A DNA stretch of 64,000 nucleotides from Rhodococcus sp. 14-1411-2a. Its GTDB lineage: Bacteria; Actinomycetota; Actinomycetes; Mycobacteriales; Mycobacteriaceae. This document shows positions 8,838 to 19,626 of this stretch, piece after piece (positions within the stretch are counted from its first letter, which is position 1; every line of letters begins with the position of its first letter). Location: NCBI RefSeq assembly GCF_002259485.1, contig NZ_NPGA01000019.1, positions 434,001-498,000 on the forward strand, given 5' to 3'. The translations under genes and the position numbers were made by a program. The notes below the pieces were generated by a model that did no database searches, had not been told where the DNA came from, and worked only from the letters and a program-made list of their open reading frames with translations.

Positions 8838-10562
8838 TCAGGCGGGTTGTCGTGGTTCCTCGTCGCCGGTGTCGTCATGCTGGTCGGGCGGGTACAGCAC
8901 CTCTTCGGGGTGGTGTGCGTGATTGATCAGCCCACGCCTACGTGGGTCCATCCCGGCCGGTGGATGCCACAGGGTGCGGCCCGGATAGCGATGTTCTGCT
9001 CCGGTTTTCGTGGTTGCCCACTTTCCTGGTCCGGTGCCGACGAGTGCGTGGTGCATGTCGCAGCCGAAGGTCAATCCGTCGATGTCGGTGTTGCCGCCGT
9101 CGATCCAGTCGGTGAGGTGGTGGGCTTGGCACCAGGTTGCGGGGCGGGTGCAGGAGGGGAAGCTGCAGCCACGGTCTCGGGCGATGAGCACGATGCGTTG
9201 GTCGGCGGAGGCGATGCGTTTGGAGCGGCCGAGGTACAACGCTCTGCCGTGGTCGTCGAAGATCGTCAGGTAGTGGTGTGCGTGGGAAGCCATGCGGATC
9301 GCGTCGCGGATCGACACTCGTGATCCGGTGGCGGTCTTCGCGTATCCGCAGCCGGCTTCCAGATCTTTCAGGCTCATGGTGACGATCGCGGTGACGGGCA
9401 GGCCTCGGTGGGTGCCGAGGGTCCCGGAGGCGAGGGTGTGCCGGAGCGCCAGCTTCAGGGCGTCGTGACGACGTTCGCTCTGGGTGCGGAGATCGCGTGC
9501 GGCGGCAGCGTCCCGCGCTGCTGTCTTGTCCGCGGCAGGATCGTCGACACCAGTGTCGCTGTCGTCGTCGCCGGTGTCGTCGGGGTCAGGCGTGTCACCT
9601 GACTCAGTGCCGCAACCACAGTCGGCACCCTCGCCGCATTCGCCGTCACCGTCACAGCCGGTGTTGTCCCACAACCCTGCATCATTGGACGTCGACTCGG
9701 GCTGCGGCGCAGTGGCACTGCCGTCCCGTTCGGTCTCGTCGTGGACGATCGATGTCGGGTCTGCGGGGTTGTACATGCCCGGTTTTGCGGCTTTGGAGAA
9801 CAGAGCCTCGAGGTAGGCCCTCAGTGCGGGGTCGACGCAGAATTTCCCTTCCGACATCCCGTCGACCCCTTGCTCGCCGAGGTAGAAGAACGCATCTCTC
9901 CGCTTCCGCGGCTTCGGCCGGTTTCCGTCGTCATCGTCATCGTCATCATCGTGGTCGCCGTCCGGGTTCACCATTGCGTCCAGGCACGCCACCACCGGCG
10001 CGAAATCGTCCGGCCGCAATTTCACTGCCTGTTCCACCAACTGTTGTTCGGCGAGATCGCGGGTCTGCGGATCGACACTCGAGGGCAGATGGCGGAAGAA
10101 TTCGCGGATCATCTGCACGTGCTTGGCATCGAGCAACCCCGCCCGCAGTGCTTCGGCGGTGTGCGGCAGCAACGGGGCCAGAATTTCACCGGAGAACGAG
10201 GTGCGATCCCCCAACTCCGCAGCCAGACGCACTCTTGCTCCTGCTGCTCGTGGGGTGATCCGCAGCATCCACGCCACCGACGACGGGACCGAGCCCGGAT
10301 ACACGTCGAGGCCATGCTGAGAAATCAACTCGTTCAGCCAGGTGTACGAGTACGCGGTCAGCGACCGTGTCAGCATCTCCATGCGTTGGATCACCGCACG
10401 CCGGTCGGCGTTCGTCCACGACACCGACGCCTGCCCCGCCAACTCGGCAACCGCAGACTCGACCCGCTCCACGAATGCCGACAACTCGGGATCGGACACG
10501 TCAGGGGCAGGCGGCACCACATCGATGCCGTCCACCCCTGATCCGCCGTCCCCCGAAAGCAT
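8838..10562 (-). CDS. DUF222 / HNH endonuclease-domain protein (13E12-repeat family)
   Basis: 574 residues. The N-terminal DUF222 domain (about 20-330) is that of mycobacterial 13E12-repeat proteins; the C-terminal HNH domain (about 455-515) reads CSFPSCTRPATWCQAHH, then GGNTDIDGLTFGCDMHH, so the zinc-binding cysteines and the catalytic His/Asn/His set look intact. Between them is a low-complexity insert: an unbroken run of eight Asp near residue 205, then an Asp/Glu-rich stretch with four clustered cysteines (CDGDGECGEGADCGC) around residue 310. The family is abundant in actinobacteria but its function is unknown. Its promoter region carries both a LexA box and a PafBC-type promoter, so DNA-damage induction is predicted. 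Confidence 0.9.
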   Translation of the reverse strand: MLSGDGGSGVDGIDVVPPAPDVSDPELSAFVERVESAVAELAGQASVSWTNADRRAVIQRMEMLTRSLTAYSYTWLNELISQHGLDVYPGSVPSSVAWMLRITPRAAGARVRLAAELGDRTSFSGEILAPLLPHTAEALRAGLLDAKHVQMIREFFRHLPSSVDPQTRDLAEQQLVEQAVKLRPDDFAPVVACLDAMVNPDGDHDDDDDDDDGNRPKPRKRRDAFFYLGEQGVDGMSEGKFCVDPALRAYLEALFSKAAKPGMYNPADPTSIVHDETERDGSATAPQPESTSNDAGLWDNTGCDGDGECGEGADCGCGTESGDTPDPDDTGDDDSDTGVDDPAADKTAARDAAAARDLRTQSERRHDALKLALRHTLASGTLGTHRGLPVTAIVTMSLKDLEAGCGYAKTATGSRVSIRDAIRMASHAHHYLTIFDDHGRALYLGRSKRIASADQRIVLIARDRGCSFPSCTRPATWCQAHHLTDWIDGGNTDIDGLTFGCDMHHALVGTGPGKWATTKTGAEHRYPGRTLWHPPAGMDPRRRGLINHAHHPEEVLYPPDQHDDTGDEEPRQPA

Positions 10563-10568
10563 GGACAG

Positions 10569-10591
10569 AATCTACCGCGACCCACCGACAA
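10569..10591 (-). promoter_or_regulatory. PafBC/RecA-NDp-type DNA-damage promoter of the HNH gene
   Basis: On the minus strand TTGTCGGTG (10591-10583), 8 nt, TAGATT (10574-10569). This is an exact fit to the mycobacterial LexA-independent damage promoter TTGTCRGTG-N8-TAnnnT. The -10 ends 6 nt before the ATG at 10562, so the transcript would be leaderless. Confidence 0.8.
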
Positions 10592-10595
10592 ACTT

Positions 10596-10611
10596 TCGAA
10601 CACAGGTTCGT
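10596..10611. promoter_or_regulatory. LexA (SOS) box upstream of the HNH gene
   Basis: TCGAAC-ACAG-GTTCGT matches the actinobacterial SOS box TCGAAC-N4-GTTCGA at 11 of 12 positions. It lies 4 nt upstream of the PafBC-type element, so LexA bound here could block or modulate that promoter or an upstream one. Confidence 0.7.
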
Positions 10612-10642
10612 CCAGGATTCGGGCCGGCGCGAGGGTGCAGAT

Positions 10643-11626
10643 TCAGCGGCGCTTCCCGCTGCGTCGGGCGTTCGTTTTCGTCTTGGCAACGGGGCGAGCA
10701 GGTTTGGAGGGGTGCGCTTTCTTCTTCTTGACCGGTGCCTCGTCCGATACACCGCGTGAGCTGCGGGTCGAGCGGCCGCGGACGATGCCGATGAATTCCT
10801 CGATGCGGTCGTCCTCGCGTTCGGCGACCCAGGCCAGTGCGATCTGCGACTGCTCGACGTCGGTCACGGGGCGGTAGACGAGGTCCTTACGGGCGTTGAA
10901 ACGCGCCACCGAGTGCGGCACGATCGCCACCCCCAGCCCGGCAGCCACGTACTCGAACGTCTCCGCGGCGGAGTTCATCGGCGGAAGTTCCGGGCGATTG
11001 CCGGTCGTGAGTTCGGTTGCCACAGCTGCCCATTCGGGCACGGTCGCGGGGTCTGCGAGCAAGTGCTCGTCGGCGAGATCGGTCGCGGTGACCGAATCGA
11101 ATGCGGCGACGGCGTGGTCCTTGGGTACCACCACGACCTGTACTTCTTGGTAGAGACCGATCGCGTTGAGGCCCTCGCGATCGATCGGCGGACGAACGAA
11201 GCCGACATCGACCGTGCCGTCGCGCAACGCCGCCACCTGTGTCTCGGGTGTGGTCGCGACCACGGAGAGCGTGACATCAGGGAACCGATCAGCCCAGATG
11301 CGCGTCCATTTCGTCAGCGTCACTCCCTCGGCATACCCGATGGTGAACGTCGTCGGCTCGGCAGCAGCAACCTGCGCGAGTTCCGAGAGTCGATCGTCCT
11401 CGGCGATCTCCACCAGCGCCCGCTCGAGCAGATCGCGGCCGTCGGCAGTGAGCTCGGTGGGGGATGCCCCCGGCACGAACAGATCGACGCCGAGCTGTTC
11501 CTCGAGTTCCACCACCGTCTTGCTCAAGCGGATTCGCGAGATTCCCAGTGACTGAGCAGCGCGCGCGAAATGCAGTTGCTGCGCCACCGCCGCGTACCAG
11601 CGCAGTGTCTGCACATCGATGTTCAC
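10643..11626 (-). CDS. LysR-family regulator with a basic C-terminal tail
   Basis: 327 residues from GTG at 11626; the frame stays open further upstream, but LysR proteins begin at this point (MNIDVQTLRWYAAVAQQLHFARAAQ, helix-turn-helix to about residue 60). The effector domain follows (residues 85-290: FTIGYAEG, DVGFVRPPID, GLGVAIVPHSVA). The last 35 residues are unusual for the family: Lys/Arg/Pro-rich (VKKKKAHPSKPARPVAKTK, RRSGKRR), like a histone-type nucleic-acid-binding tail. The target genes are unknown; the divergent neighbour is the DUF5997 gene. Effector unknown. Confidence 0.88.
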   Translation of the reverse strand: MNIDVQTLRWYAAVAQQLHFARAAQSLGISRIRLSKTVVELEEQLGVDLFVPGASPTELTADGRDLLERALVEIAEDDRLSELAQVAAAEPTTFTIGYAEGVTLTKWTRIWADRFPDVTLSVVATTPETQVAALRDGTVDVGFVRPPIDREGLNAIGLYQEVQVVVVPKDHAVAAFDSVTATDLADEHLLADPATVPEWAAVATELTTGNRPELPPMNSAAETFEYVAAGLGVAIVPHSVARFNARKDLVYRPVTDVEQSQIALAWVAEREDDRIEEFIGIVRGRSTRSSRGVSDEAPVKKKKAHPSKPARPVAKTKTNARRSGKRR

Positions 11627-11692
11627 GGTGTCGACCCTATGGGACGACGCGGGCGGCGAGCGACCGTGGCGTCGAGAGCGCTCATGGCCGGA

Positions 11693-11698
11693 TAAGCT
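11693..11698 (+). promoter_or_regulatory. -10 box for leaderless DUF5997 gene
   Basis: TAAGCT ends 6 nt before the GTG at 11705, which puts the expected transcription start on the start codon. No Shine-Dalgarno is present, which agrees with leaderless translation. Confidence 0.5.
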
Positions 11699-11704
11699 GT
11701 TCCG

Positions 11705-12121
11705 GTGAGCCCGGAGAACAAGCAACAGACCATGAAGCCACTGACCGCGGCGAACAAGCTCGGCATCTATCTTCCCGCAGCACCCGAAGAATTCCAGAAC
11801 TCGATGGTCAGCAGGTCCGAACTGGACGCCTTGCGCAGCGATCCGCCGCAGTGGTTGACCGAATTGCAGACCAACGGACCCTTCCCGCGCGACGTCATCG
11901 CGAAGAAGCTCGGCGTGTCCATCGCAGGACTGGCCCGCGGCGGTGTCACCGAAGCGTTGACCAGTGATGCCATCGATGAGCTCGTCGTCAGCCCGCCGCA
12001 GTGGCTCGTCCGGGAGCGTCGCACCCAGATTCAGGTGCGCAAGGATGCCGAACGCATCAAGGAGAAGCAGGAAGCACGTCGTACCGCCGGTAATCGGCCG
12101 ACAAAGCTCCGCAACCTCTAG
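11705..12121 (+). CDS. DUF5997 family protein
   Basis: 138 residues. A conserved actinobacterial protein of unknown function. Two similar segments are visible, one around SELDALRSDPPQWLTELQ (residues 38-55) and one around DAIDELVVSPPQWLVRE (about 87-103): the shared DPPQWL/SPPQWL motif suggests an internal duplication flanking a small helix-turn-helix-like stretch (RDVIAKKLGVSIAGLARGGV). The C-terminus is strongly basic and helical (RKDAERIKEKQEARR). A nucleic-acid-related role is possible but not shown. Its stop shares the CTAG at 12118-12121 with the convergent ychJ stop. Confidence 0.85.
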   Translation: MSPENKQQTMKPLTAANKLGIYLPAAPEEFQNSMVSRSELDALRSDPPQWLTELQTNGPFPRDVIAKKLGVSIAGLARGGVTEALTSDAIDELVVSPPQWLVRERRTQIQVRKDAERIKEKQEARRTAGNRPTKLRNL

Positions 12122-12501
12122 CGGGAGACCACCCCGTCGAGGTAACGCCAGCCGCCGTCCACTCGGACGAAGCGGCTCACCTCGGTCATCGAGCCCGCCC
12201 CGTCCGGATGCTTGTACCGAGCTCGGAACTCGACGGTCCCCTCGTCGTCGAACAATCCACCGGCGTCGGTTGCCAGAATGTCCAGGCGATACCACCGCTG
12301 ATCGGGGTCCAATTCCAGCTCGGCCGGAGCGGTGTCGGAATGCCACGATCTGCGGAGGTAGTCCACGTCTGCGACGGCGAACGCGGTGAATCGCGAACGC
12401 ATCAGCGTCTCCGCCGTCGGTGCGTTCGCCACTCCGAGCAGATACGGCTCGCAGCATGCGTCGAACGTGTCACCGCTCGAACACGGACACCGCCCACTCA
12501 C
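12118..12501 (-). CDS. YchJ-like UPF0225 protein with SEC-C-type motif
   Basis: 127 residues from GTG 12501. The N-terminus CPCSSGDTFDACCEPYL is the zinc-binding SEC-C-like motif; the rest is the NTF2-like YchJ fold (LMRSRFTAFAVADVDYLRRSWH, VEFRARYK, EVSRFVRVDGGWRYLDG). Function is unknown. Its start overlaps the stop of the upstream small gene by GTGA, so it is the last gene of a three-gene translationally coupled operon with the LysE-type exporter. Confidence 0.85.
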   Translation of the reverse strand: MSGRCPCSSGDTFDACCEPYLLGVANAPTAETLMRSRFTAFAVADVDYLRRSWHSDTAPAELELDPDQRWYRLDILATDAGGLFDDEGTVEFRARYKHPDGAGSMTEVSRFVRVDGGWRYLDGVVSR

Positions 12502-12659
12502 TTGTCGACTACCTCGACCGTATAGGTGCCCAGTTCGTGTTCGTCCCGCTTGCCGACGTCCTGGATCCAGGTGTTGGCCTCGAGAAGTGTGTCGAACAGC
12601 CCCAGTGGAATCGGGTCGCCGCCGAGGGCATTCTTCATGATCACGCGATATTTCCTCAC
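12498..12659 (-). CDS. Small coupled protein of the LysE-YchJ operon
   Basis: 53 residues from GTG 12659, which overlaps the LysE stop by GTGA; its own stop overlaps the ychJ GTG the same way. The sequence begins with RKYRVIMKNALGGDPIPLGL and has a mixed alpha/beta look with KRDEHELGTYTVEVVD at the end. I do not recognise a family. The double stop-start coupling is the main argument that it is expressed. The frame stays open upstream through the LysE gene on the same strand, but that part is a shadow. Confidence 0.65.
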   Translation of the reverse strand: MRKYRVIMKNALGGDPIPLGLFDTLLEANTWIQDVGKRDEHELGTYTVEVVDK

Positions 12660-13282
12660 GGAGTCACGCGCCGGACGGTCGCGAGAAACGTCGCAGCCGC
12701 GAAGAACATCCCGGCGAACGTGCGATTCATCGTTTTCTGCTGGCGCTGCGACTTCATCAGCCGCAGAACCCGAGATGCCAGGGAGGTGTATCCGGTCATC
12801 ACCAGCATGTCGACTGCCACCATCGTGGCCGCGATCGCGAGGTACTGGGCGAGCAGGGGCCGAGCCGGGTCGAGGAACTGGGGGAGCACGGCGACCATGA
12901 AGACGACCGCCTTCGGGTTGCTCGCGTTGACGAGGAATCCGCGGGCGAGCATCGTCGTTCCGCGGTCGGCCACCGCTGGAGCATCGGCGACATCGGTGGG
13001 GGCCGCACGCCATTGCCGAACGCCCAGAAAGACCAGGTAGGCGACGCCGAACCACTTGATGGCGGTGAAGGCCAGCGCGGAGTTCGCCAGAACGGCTCCG
13101 AGTCCGACGGCGACGATGCCGATCTGCAGGAGCAACCCGATCTGCAACCCGAAGATGTTCCAATATCCGCGGCGTAGGCCGTAGCGAAGCCCGGTGGACA
13201 TCGACGCGATGGCACCGGCACCGGGGGAGAGACTGATGACGATGCTCGCGCCGAGGAATGCGAGCCACACTGACCAGGACAT
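12656..13282 (-). CDS. LysE/RhtB-family amino-acid exporter
   Basis: 208 residues with about six transmembrane helices. The N-terminal motif SLSPGAGAIASMSTGLRYGLRRGY is the signature of LysE/RhtB translocators, which export amino acids or derivatives. Later blocks GVAYLVFLGVRQWR and GFLVNASNPKAVVF are also typical. The substrate cannot be told from sequence. First gene of a coupled three-gene operon and divergent from the SRPBCC gene (82 nt gap). Confidence 0.88.
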   Translation of the reverse strand: MSWSVWLAFLGASIVISLSPGAGAIASMSTGLRYGLRRGYWNIFGLQIGLLLQIGIVAVGLGAVLANSALAFTAIKWFGVAYLVFLGVRQWRAAPTDVADAPAVADRGTTMLARGFLVNASNPKAVVFMVAVLPQFLDPARPLLAQYLAIAATMVAVDMLVMTGYTSLASRVLRLMKSQRQQKTMNRTFAGMFFAAATFLATVRRVTP

Positions 13283-13352
13283 GCGTTCATTGAACTACGC
13301 CCGTCAACTCCGATTCCGCCCGGCCGCGGGTGTCGAACGCAGCGCGACGGGG

Positions 13353-13358
13353 TAGACC
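13353..13358 (+). promoter_or_regulatory. -10 box for SRPBCC gene
   Basis: TAGACC ends 6 nt before ATG 13365, consistent with a leaderless transcript; no Shine-Dalgarno is seen. Confidence 0.4.
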
Positions 13359-13364
13359 TCCCGA

Positions 13365-13832
13365 ATGGCAGACATCAGAACCATCGACACAGGACCGCAG
13401 CAAGTTTCCAAGCAGACCGAGGTTCGAGCGCCTGCGGCCGAATTGTTCGCGATCGTGGCCGATCCGCGCCGCCACGGCGAACTCGACGGGTCCGGAACCG
13501 TCAAGGACACCGTCAAAGGCCCCGATCGTCTCAGTAGCGGTGCCACATTCTCGGTCGGCATGAAGCAGTACGGCGTGCCGTACAAGATCACCAGCACCGT
13601 CACCGAGTTCGTCGACGCAGACAAGCACAAGGTCGTCGAGTGGCAGCATCCGCTGGGGCACAGCTGGCGCTGGGAGTTCGAGGAGAAGCAGCCGGGACTG
13701 ACGACGGTCACCGAGAGCTTCAAGTACGGAACAGCGAAGTCCCCGAAGATGCTGGAACTGTTCAAGATGCCGCAGAAGAACGCGCAGGGCATCAAGAGCA
13801 CGCTGCACAACCTGGCCGCCCGCTACGCCTGA
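13365..13832 (+). CDS. SRPBCC (START-like) family protein
   Basis: 155 residues. The pattern of the polyketide cyclase/dehydrase SRPBCC family is visible: EVRAPAAELFAIVADPRRHGEL near the start, a middle strand set (GATFSVGMKQYGVPYKITSTVTE), and HSWRWEFEEKQPGLTTVTESF followed by a long C-terminal helix. These proteins bind hydrophobic ligands in a helix-grip fold. No specific ligand or partner is evident. The DinB gene follows after 21 nt with its own -10 box. Confidence 0.8.
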   Translation: MADIRTIDTGPQQVSKQTEVRAPAAELFAIVADPRRHGELDGSGTVKDTVKGPDRLSSGATFSVGMKQYGVPYKITSTVTEFVDADKHKVVEWQHPLGHSWRWEFEEKQPGLTTVTESFKYGTAKSPKMLELFKMPQKNAQGIKSTLHNLAARYA

Positions 13833-13840
13833 CCTGCATC

Positions 13841-13846
13841 TATTCT
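13841..13846 (+). promoter_or_regulatory. -10 box for DinB-family gene
   Basis: TATTCT ends 7 nt before ATG 13854, giving a predicted leaderless start in the gap after the SRPBCC gene. Confidence 0.45.
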
Positions 13847-13853
13847 GACCGGC

Positions 13854-14372
13854 ATGCCGATCGATCCCGACACCAAGAACTGGACCTGGGTACTCGAACG
13901 AGCCTGCCCGGATTGCGGGTTCGACTCCAGTGCCGTCGTATACGACGACATCCCGGACCTTATTCGCGCCGACGTCGAGCGTTGGGAAGCGGTTCTGCGG
14001 CGCAAAGACGTTGAACTGCGACCCGACGACTCGACGTGGTCCGCCCTCGAGTACGCCGCGCACGTACGTGACGCGCACCGGATCTTCCGTACCCGGCTGG
14101 CGCTGGTGCTGACCGAGGACGATCCCGAGTTCGCCAACTGGGACCAGGACGCCACTGCGCTGGCGGACGACTACAACTCCCAGGATCCTGCGGAGGTGGC
14201 GTCGGAACTCGGTGACGCCGCTCGCGCCCTCGCCGACGATTTCGCCGCTGTTCCGCCCGAGAATCGGCATCGGACCGGTCGGCGCAGCGACGGATCGAAC
14301 TTCTCGGTCGAATCACTGGCCGCCTACTACATTCACGACCCCATCCATCATCTGTGGGACGTGCGGGGCTGA
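13854..14372 (+). CDS. DinB-family putative metal-dependent enzyme
   Basis: 172 residues. The four-helix DinB fold is suggested by [19 protein letters not shown] and the C-terminal [13 protein letters not shown], which supply the usual His metal ligands. An N-terminal extension [12 protein letters not shown] contains a CxxC pair, common in actinobacterial members with a mycothiol-linked or zinc role. Family members include mycothiol S-transferases, but the substrate here is not known. Confidence 0.75.
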   Translation: MPIDPDTKNWTWVLERACPDCGFDSSAVVYDDIPDLIRADVERWEAVLRRKDVELRPDDSTWSALEYAAHVRDAHRIFRTRLALVLTEDDPEFANWDQDATALADDYNSQDPAEVASELGDAARALADDFAAVPPENRHRTGRRSDGSNFSVESLAAYYIHDPIHHLWDVRG

Positions 14373-14389
14373 GCGGAATTCGGTGGAAC

Positions 14390-14395
14390 TATCCT
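14390..14395 (+). promoter_or_regulatory. Candidate -10 box of the his operon
   Basis: TATCCT lies 66 nt before the hisD ATG, in the gap after the DinB gene. No convincing -35 is visible. A leader of about 60 nt with AAGGGG as ribosome site would result; no histidine-rich leader peptide is seen in it. Confidence 0.35.
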
Positions 14396-14461
14396 GGGTG
14401 TTCGAACCACACTGTTTCGACCGAACCCCGGCACCGAACCGACTTCACGAAGGGGCCCACT

Positions 14462-17561
<3,100 letters not shown>

Positions 17562-17583
17562 TCGGTCGATCGGCGCTCGTGCG

Positions 17584-18741
17584 TTGAGTGGCCTGAGCTC
17601 CATCCGCGGTCTTCCGGCCGCGATGGCCATGGGTGCGGCGTCGTTCGGTGGCTGGGGACTGCTGCTTCCGGTGGTCCCCCTCGCGGTGTCCCAGTCGGGG
17701 GCATCGGATGCAGTGGCGGCTGCCAGCACCGCGATCTTCATGGCCACGACGGTGATCACTCAACTGTTCGTGCCGAGCATGCTGATGAAGGTCGGCCACC
17801 GCGCGGTTCTCGCGGCCGGATGCTTGCTCCTCGGGTTACCCGCGCTGCTGTTCATCGTCTCCGTCGAGGCCGCACCGTCGCTGGCGGTGTCCGCCCTGCG
17901 GGGCACCGGGTTCGGAATGTTGACGGTCGCCGGTGCCGCCATCGTCGCCGAGCTCGCTCCGACGGCGTTGCTCGGCCGGGCAACGGGCGCGCAGGGCATC
18001 GCCGTCGCCTTGTCTCAGATGGTCACGCTGCCACTGGGTCTGGTGATTTTCGCGGCGAGTCCGACGGCCGTGTTCGTCCTCGGTGCTCTGGTGCCCGCAG
18101 CCGGCCTGATCGGAGTGGCGCTGTTGCCGCCGACCCGGCCCGCACCGCAGCCGCCGAGGATCGAGCGGGTTCGCCTCGACGTACGTCGATTCCTGGTGCC
18201 GTGTCTCGTCGTGGCCTCGGTGTCCGCGGCATACGGGGGAATCACCAGTCTGTTGCCGATCGCCGAATCGAACCGAGCCGCGATGATCGGACTCGCACTG
18301 GCCGTCGTCAGCGCCGCGATGCTCGTCGGACGATACGTCGCAGGGTCGGTGGCGGATCGAATCGGTATCGGACGCTCCGTGTTTCCGGCTCTGGTGTCGG
18401 CGGCGATCGGCATCGCTCTCTTCGCAATCGCCGCGCTCGGCAACATGCCAGCGGCGCTGTTCTTCGTCGCAGCCGTCCTGTTCGGAATCGGGTACGGCGC
18501 ATGCCAGAACGACAGTCTCGTGATGGCGTTCGACGCAGCCGGCCCCGCCCGTTACAGCAGCGCGAGCGCCGTCTGGAACATCAGCTTCGACGCGGGGACC
18601 GGGGCGGGAGCCCTCGCCCTCGGCGTCCTGGCGACAAGTGTGGGGTACACCGCCGGATTCGCCGCCGCGGCTGCCACGGTGGTCGTCGTCGCGGCGGTGG
18701 CGCTCATCGCGAGACCACGCCCCGATAGACTTCCCACATGA
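17584..18741 (+). CDS. MFS transporter inserted in the his operon
   Basis: About 385 residues from TTG 17584; an ATG at 17623 is possible and would start just before the first helix ([20 protein letters not shown]). About twelve hydrophobic segments. The loop after helix 2 has [13 protein letters not shown], the usual MFS basic loop between helices 2 and 3, and [19 protein letters not shown] repeats it in the second half. The substrate is unknown. Its place between hisB and hisH, with ATGA overlap to hisH, suggests co-expression with histidine synthesis, so export of histidine or an intermediate is conceivable but unproven. Confidence 0.82.
   Translation: MSGLSSIRGLPAAMAMGAASFGGWGLLLPVVPLAVSQSGASDAVAAASTAIFMATTVITQLFVPSMLMKVGHRAVLAAGCLLLGLPALLFIVSVEAAPSLAVSALRGTGFGMLTVAGAAIVAELAPTALLGRATGAQGIAVALSQMVTLPLGLVIFAASPTAVFVLGALVPAAGLIGVALLPPTRPAPQPPRIERVRLDVRRFLVPCLVVASVSAAYGGITSLLPIAESNRAAMIGLALAVVSAAMLVGRYVAGSVADRIGIGRSVFPALVSAAIGIALFAIAALGNMPAALFFVAAVLFGIGYGACQNDSLVMAFDAAGPARYSSASAVWNISFDAGTGAGALALGVLATSVGYTAGFAAAAATVVVVAAVALIARPRPDRLPT
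18726..18731 (+). promoter_or_regulatory. -10 box for hisH inside the MFS gene end
   Basis: TAGACT ends 6 nt before the hisH ATG 18738. It predicts an internal, leaderless transcript for hisH onward in addition to the operon message. Confidence 0.4.
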
Positions 18742-19367
18742 CTTCTGTGGTGTTGCTCGATTACGGCTCGGGCAATCTGCACTCGGCGAAGAGAGCTCTC
18801 GCCCGGGTCGGTGCCGATGTGACCGTGACCTCTGACTTCGACGAGGCTCTGAACGCAGAAGCGTTGGTCGTTCCCGGTGTCGGTGCGTTCGCCGCCTGCA
18901 TGGAAGGTCTGTTGGCGGTGAAGGGCGACCGCATCATCGGCCGTCGCCTGGCCGGCGGACGTCCCGTGCTCGGCATCTGCGTCGGAATGCAGATCCTGTT
19001 CGACCGCGGCGTCGAGTTCGGTGTCGAGGCGAACGGTTGCGGGGAGTGGCCGGGAACGGTGGAGCGTTTGCAGGCCGAGGTGCTGCCCCACATGGGGTGG
19101 AACACCGTCGAGGCACCGGAGAAGAGCGTGCTGTTCGACGGCATCGATCCCGAGACCCGGTTCTACTTCGTCCATTCCTACGCCGCGCAGCAGTGGGAGC
19201 TCGAACTCAGCGACACCATCGCTGCCCCGTTGCTCACCTGGGCCGATCACGGCGGCCGGTTTCTCGCTGCAGTGGAGAACGGTGCGCTCTCGGCCACTCA
19301 GTTCCACCCGGAGAAGTCCGGTGACGCCGGGGCCGCGCTGCTGGAGAACTGGGTCCGATCGGTGTGA
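18738..19367 (+). CDS. hisH: Imidazole glycerol phosphate synthase, glutaminase subunit
   Basis: 209 residues. Class-I glutamine amidotransferase that supplies ammonia to HisF. The nucleophile cysteine is in [15 protein letters not shown] (about residue 80) and the His-Glu pair is in [13 protein letters not shown] near the C-terminus; [10 protein letters not shown] is the N-terminal signature. ATG overlaps the MFS stop. The stop overlaps the next small gene by GTGA. Confidence 0.97.
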   Translation: MTSVVLLDYGSGNLHSAKRALARVGADVTVTSDFDEALNAEALVVPGVGAFAACMEGLLAVKGDRIIGRRLAGGRPVLGICVGMQILFDRGVEFGVEANGCGEWPGTVERLQAEVLPHMGWNTVEAPEKSVLFDGIDPETRFYFVHSYAAQQWELELSDTIAAPLLTWADHGGRFLAAVENGALSATQFHPEKSGDAGAALLENWVRSV

Positions 19368-19570
19368 GCGAGCGCGAGTTCTCACTCGGGCGCTTGGCCT
19401 TTCGAGCACTCGGTGCAGCCGTGATCGTGCTCGCCCTCGCGACGGCACTGATCGCGGTGCTGCAGCCGAGCGCCGGGGTGGGTCTGGTCATCGCGTTGGC
19501 CGGTGTGGTCGGCGCGATCGCGGCCATGGGCGTGGTGTCCACCCGCATGACGCGCAAGGAACTCCGGTAG
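19364..19570 (+). CDS. Small two-helix membrane protein in the his operon
   Basis: 68 residues from GTG 19364, coupled to hisH by GTGA. Two hydrophobic segments (about 14-34 and 38-58) with a basic C-terminal [10 protein letters not shown] recognise no function; small membrane proteins at this position occur in related actinobacteria as far as I recall. The overlap and codon bias support it being real. Confidence 0.7.
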   Translation: MSEREFSLGRLAFRALGAAVIVLALATALIAVLQPSAGVGLVIALAGVVGAIAAMGVVSTRMTRKELR

Positions 19571-19588
19571 CACCACAGTCGACCCGTT

Positions 19589-19618
19589 TTGAGTTCACAC
19601 ACGCTCGGCCCGTAGCAT
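19589..19618 (+). promoter_or_regulatory. Promoter before priA
   Basis: TTGAGT (19589-19594), 18 nt, TAGCAT (19613-19618). The -10 ends 8 nt before the GTG start at 19627, so the transcript is likely leaderless. It would allow priA-impA-hisF-hisI to be expressed apart from hisDCB, useful because PriA also serves tryptophan synthesis. Confidence 0.5.
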
Positions 19619-19626
19619 AACCGCAC

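Noticed and set aside
8838..10562. HNH gene as evidence for a mobile element or homing nuclease
   Set aside because: No flanking repeats, integrase, intron or intein features; DUF222/HNH genes are normal multi-copy residents of these genomes.
11627..12457. Upstream extension of the LysR frame to 604 codons
   Set aside because: It runs antisense through DUF5997; LysR proteins begin at the GTG at 11626.
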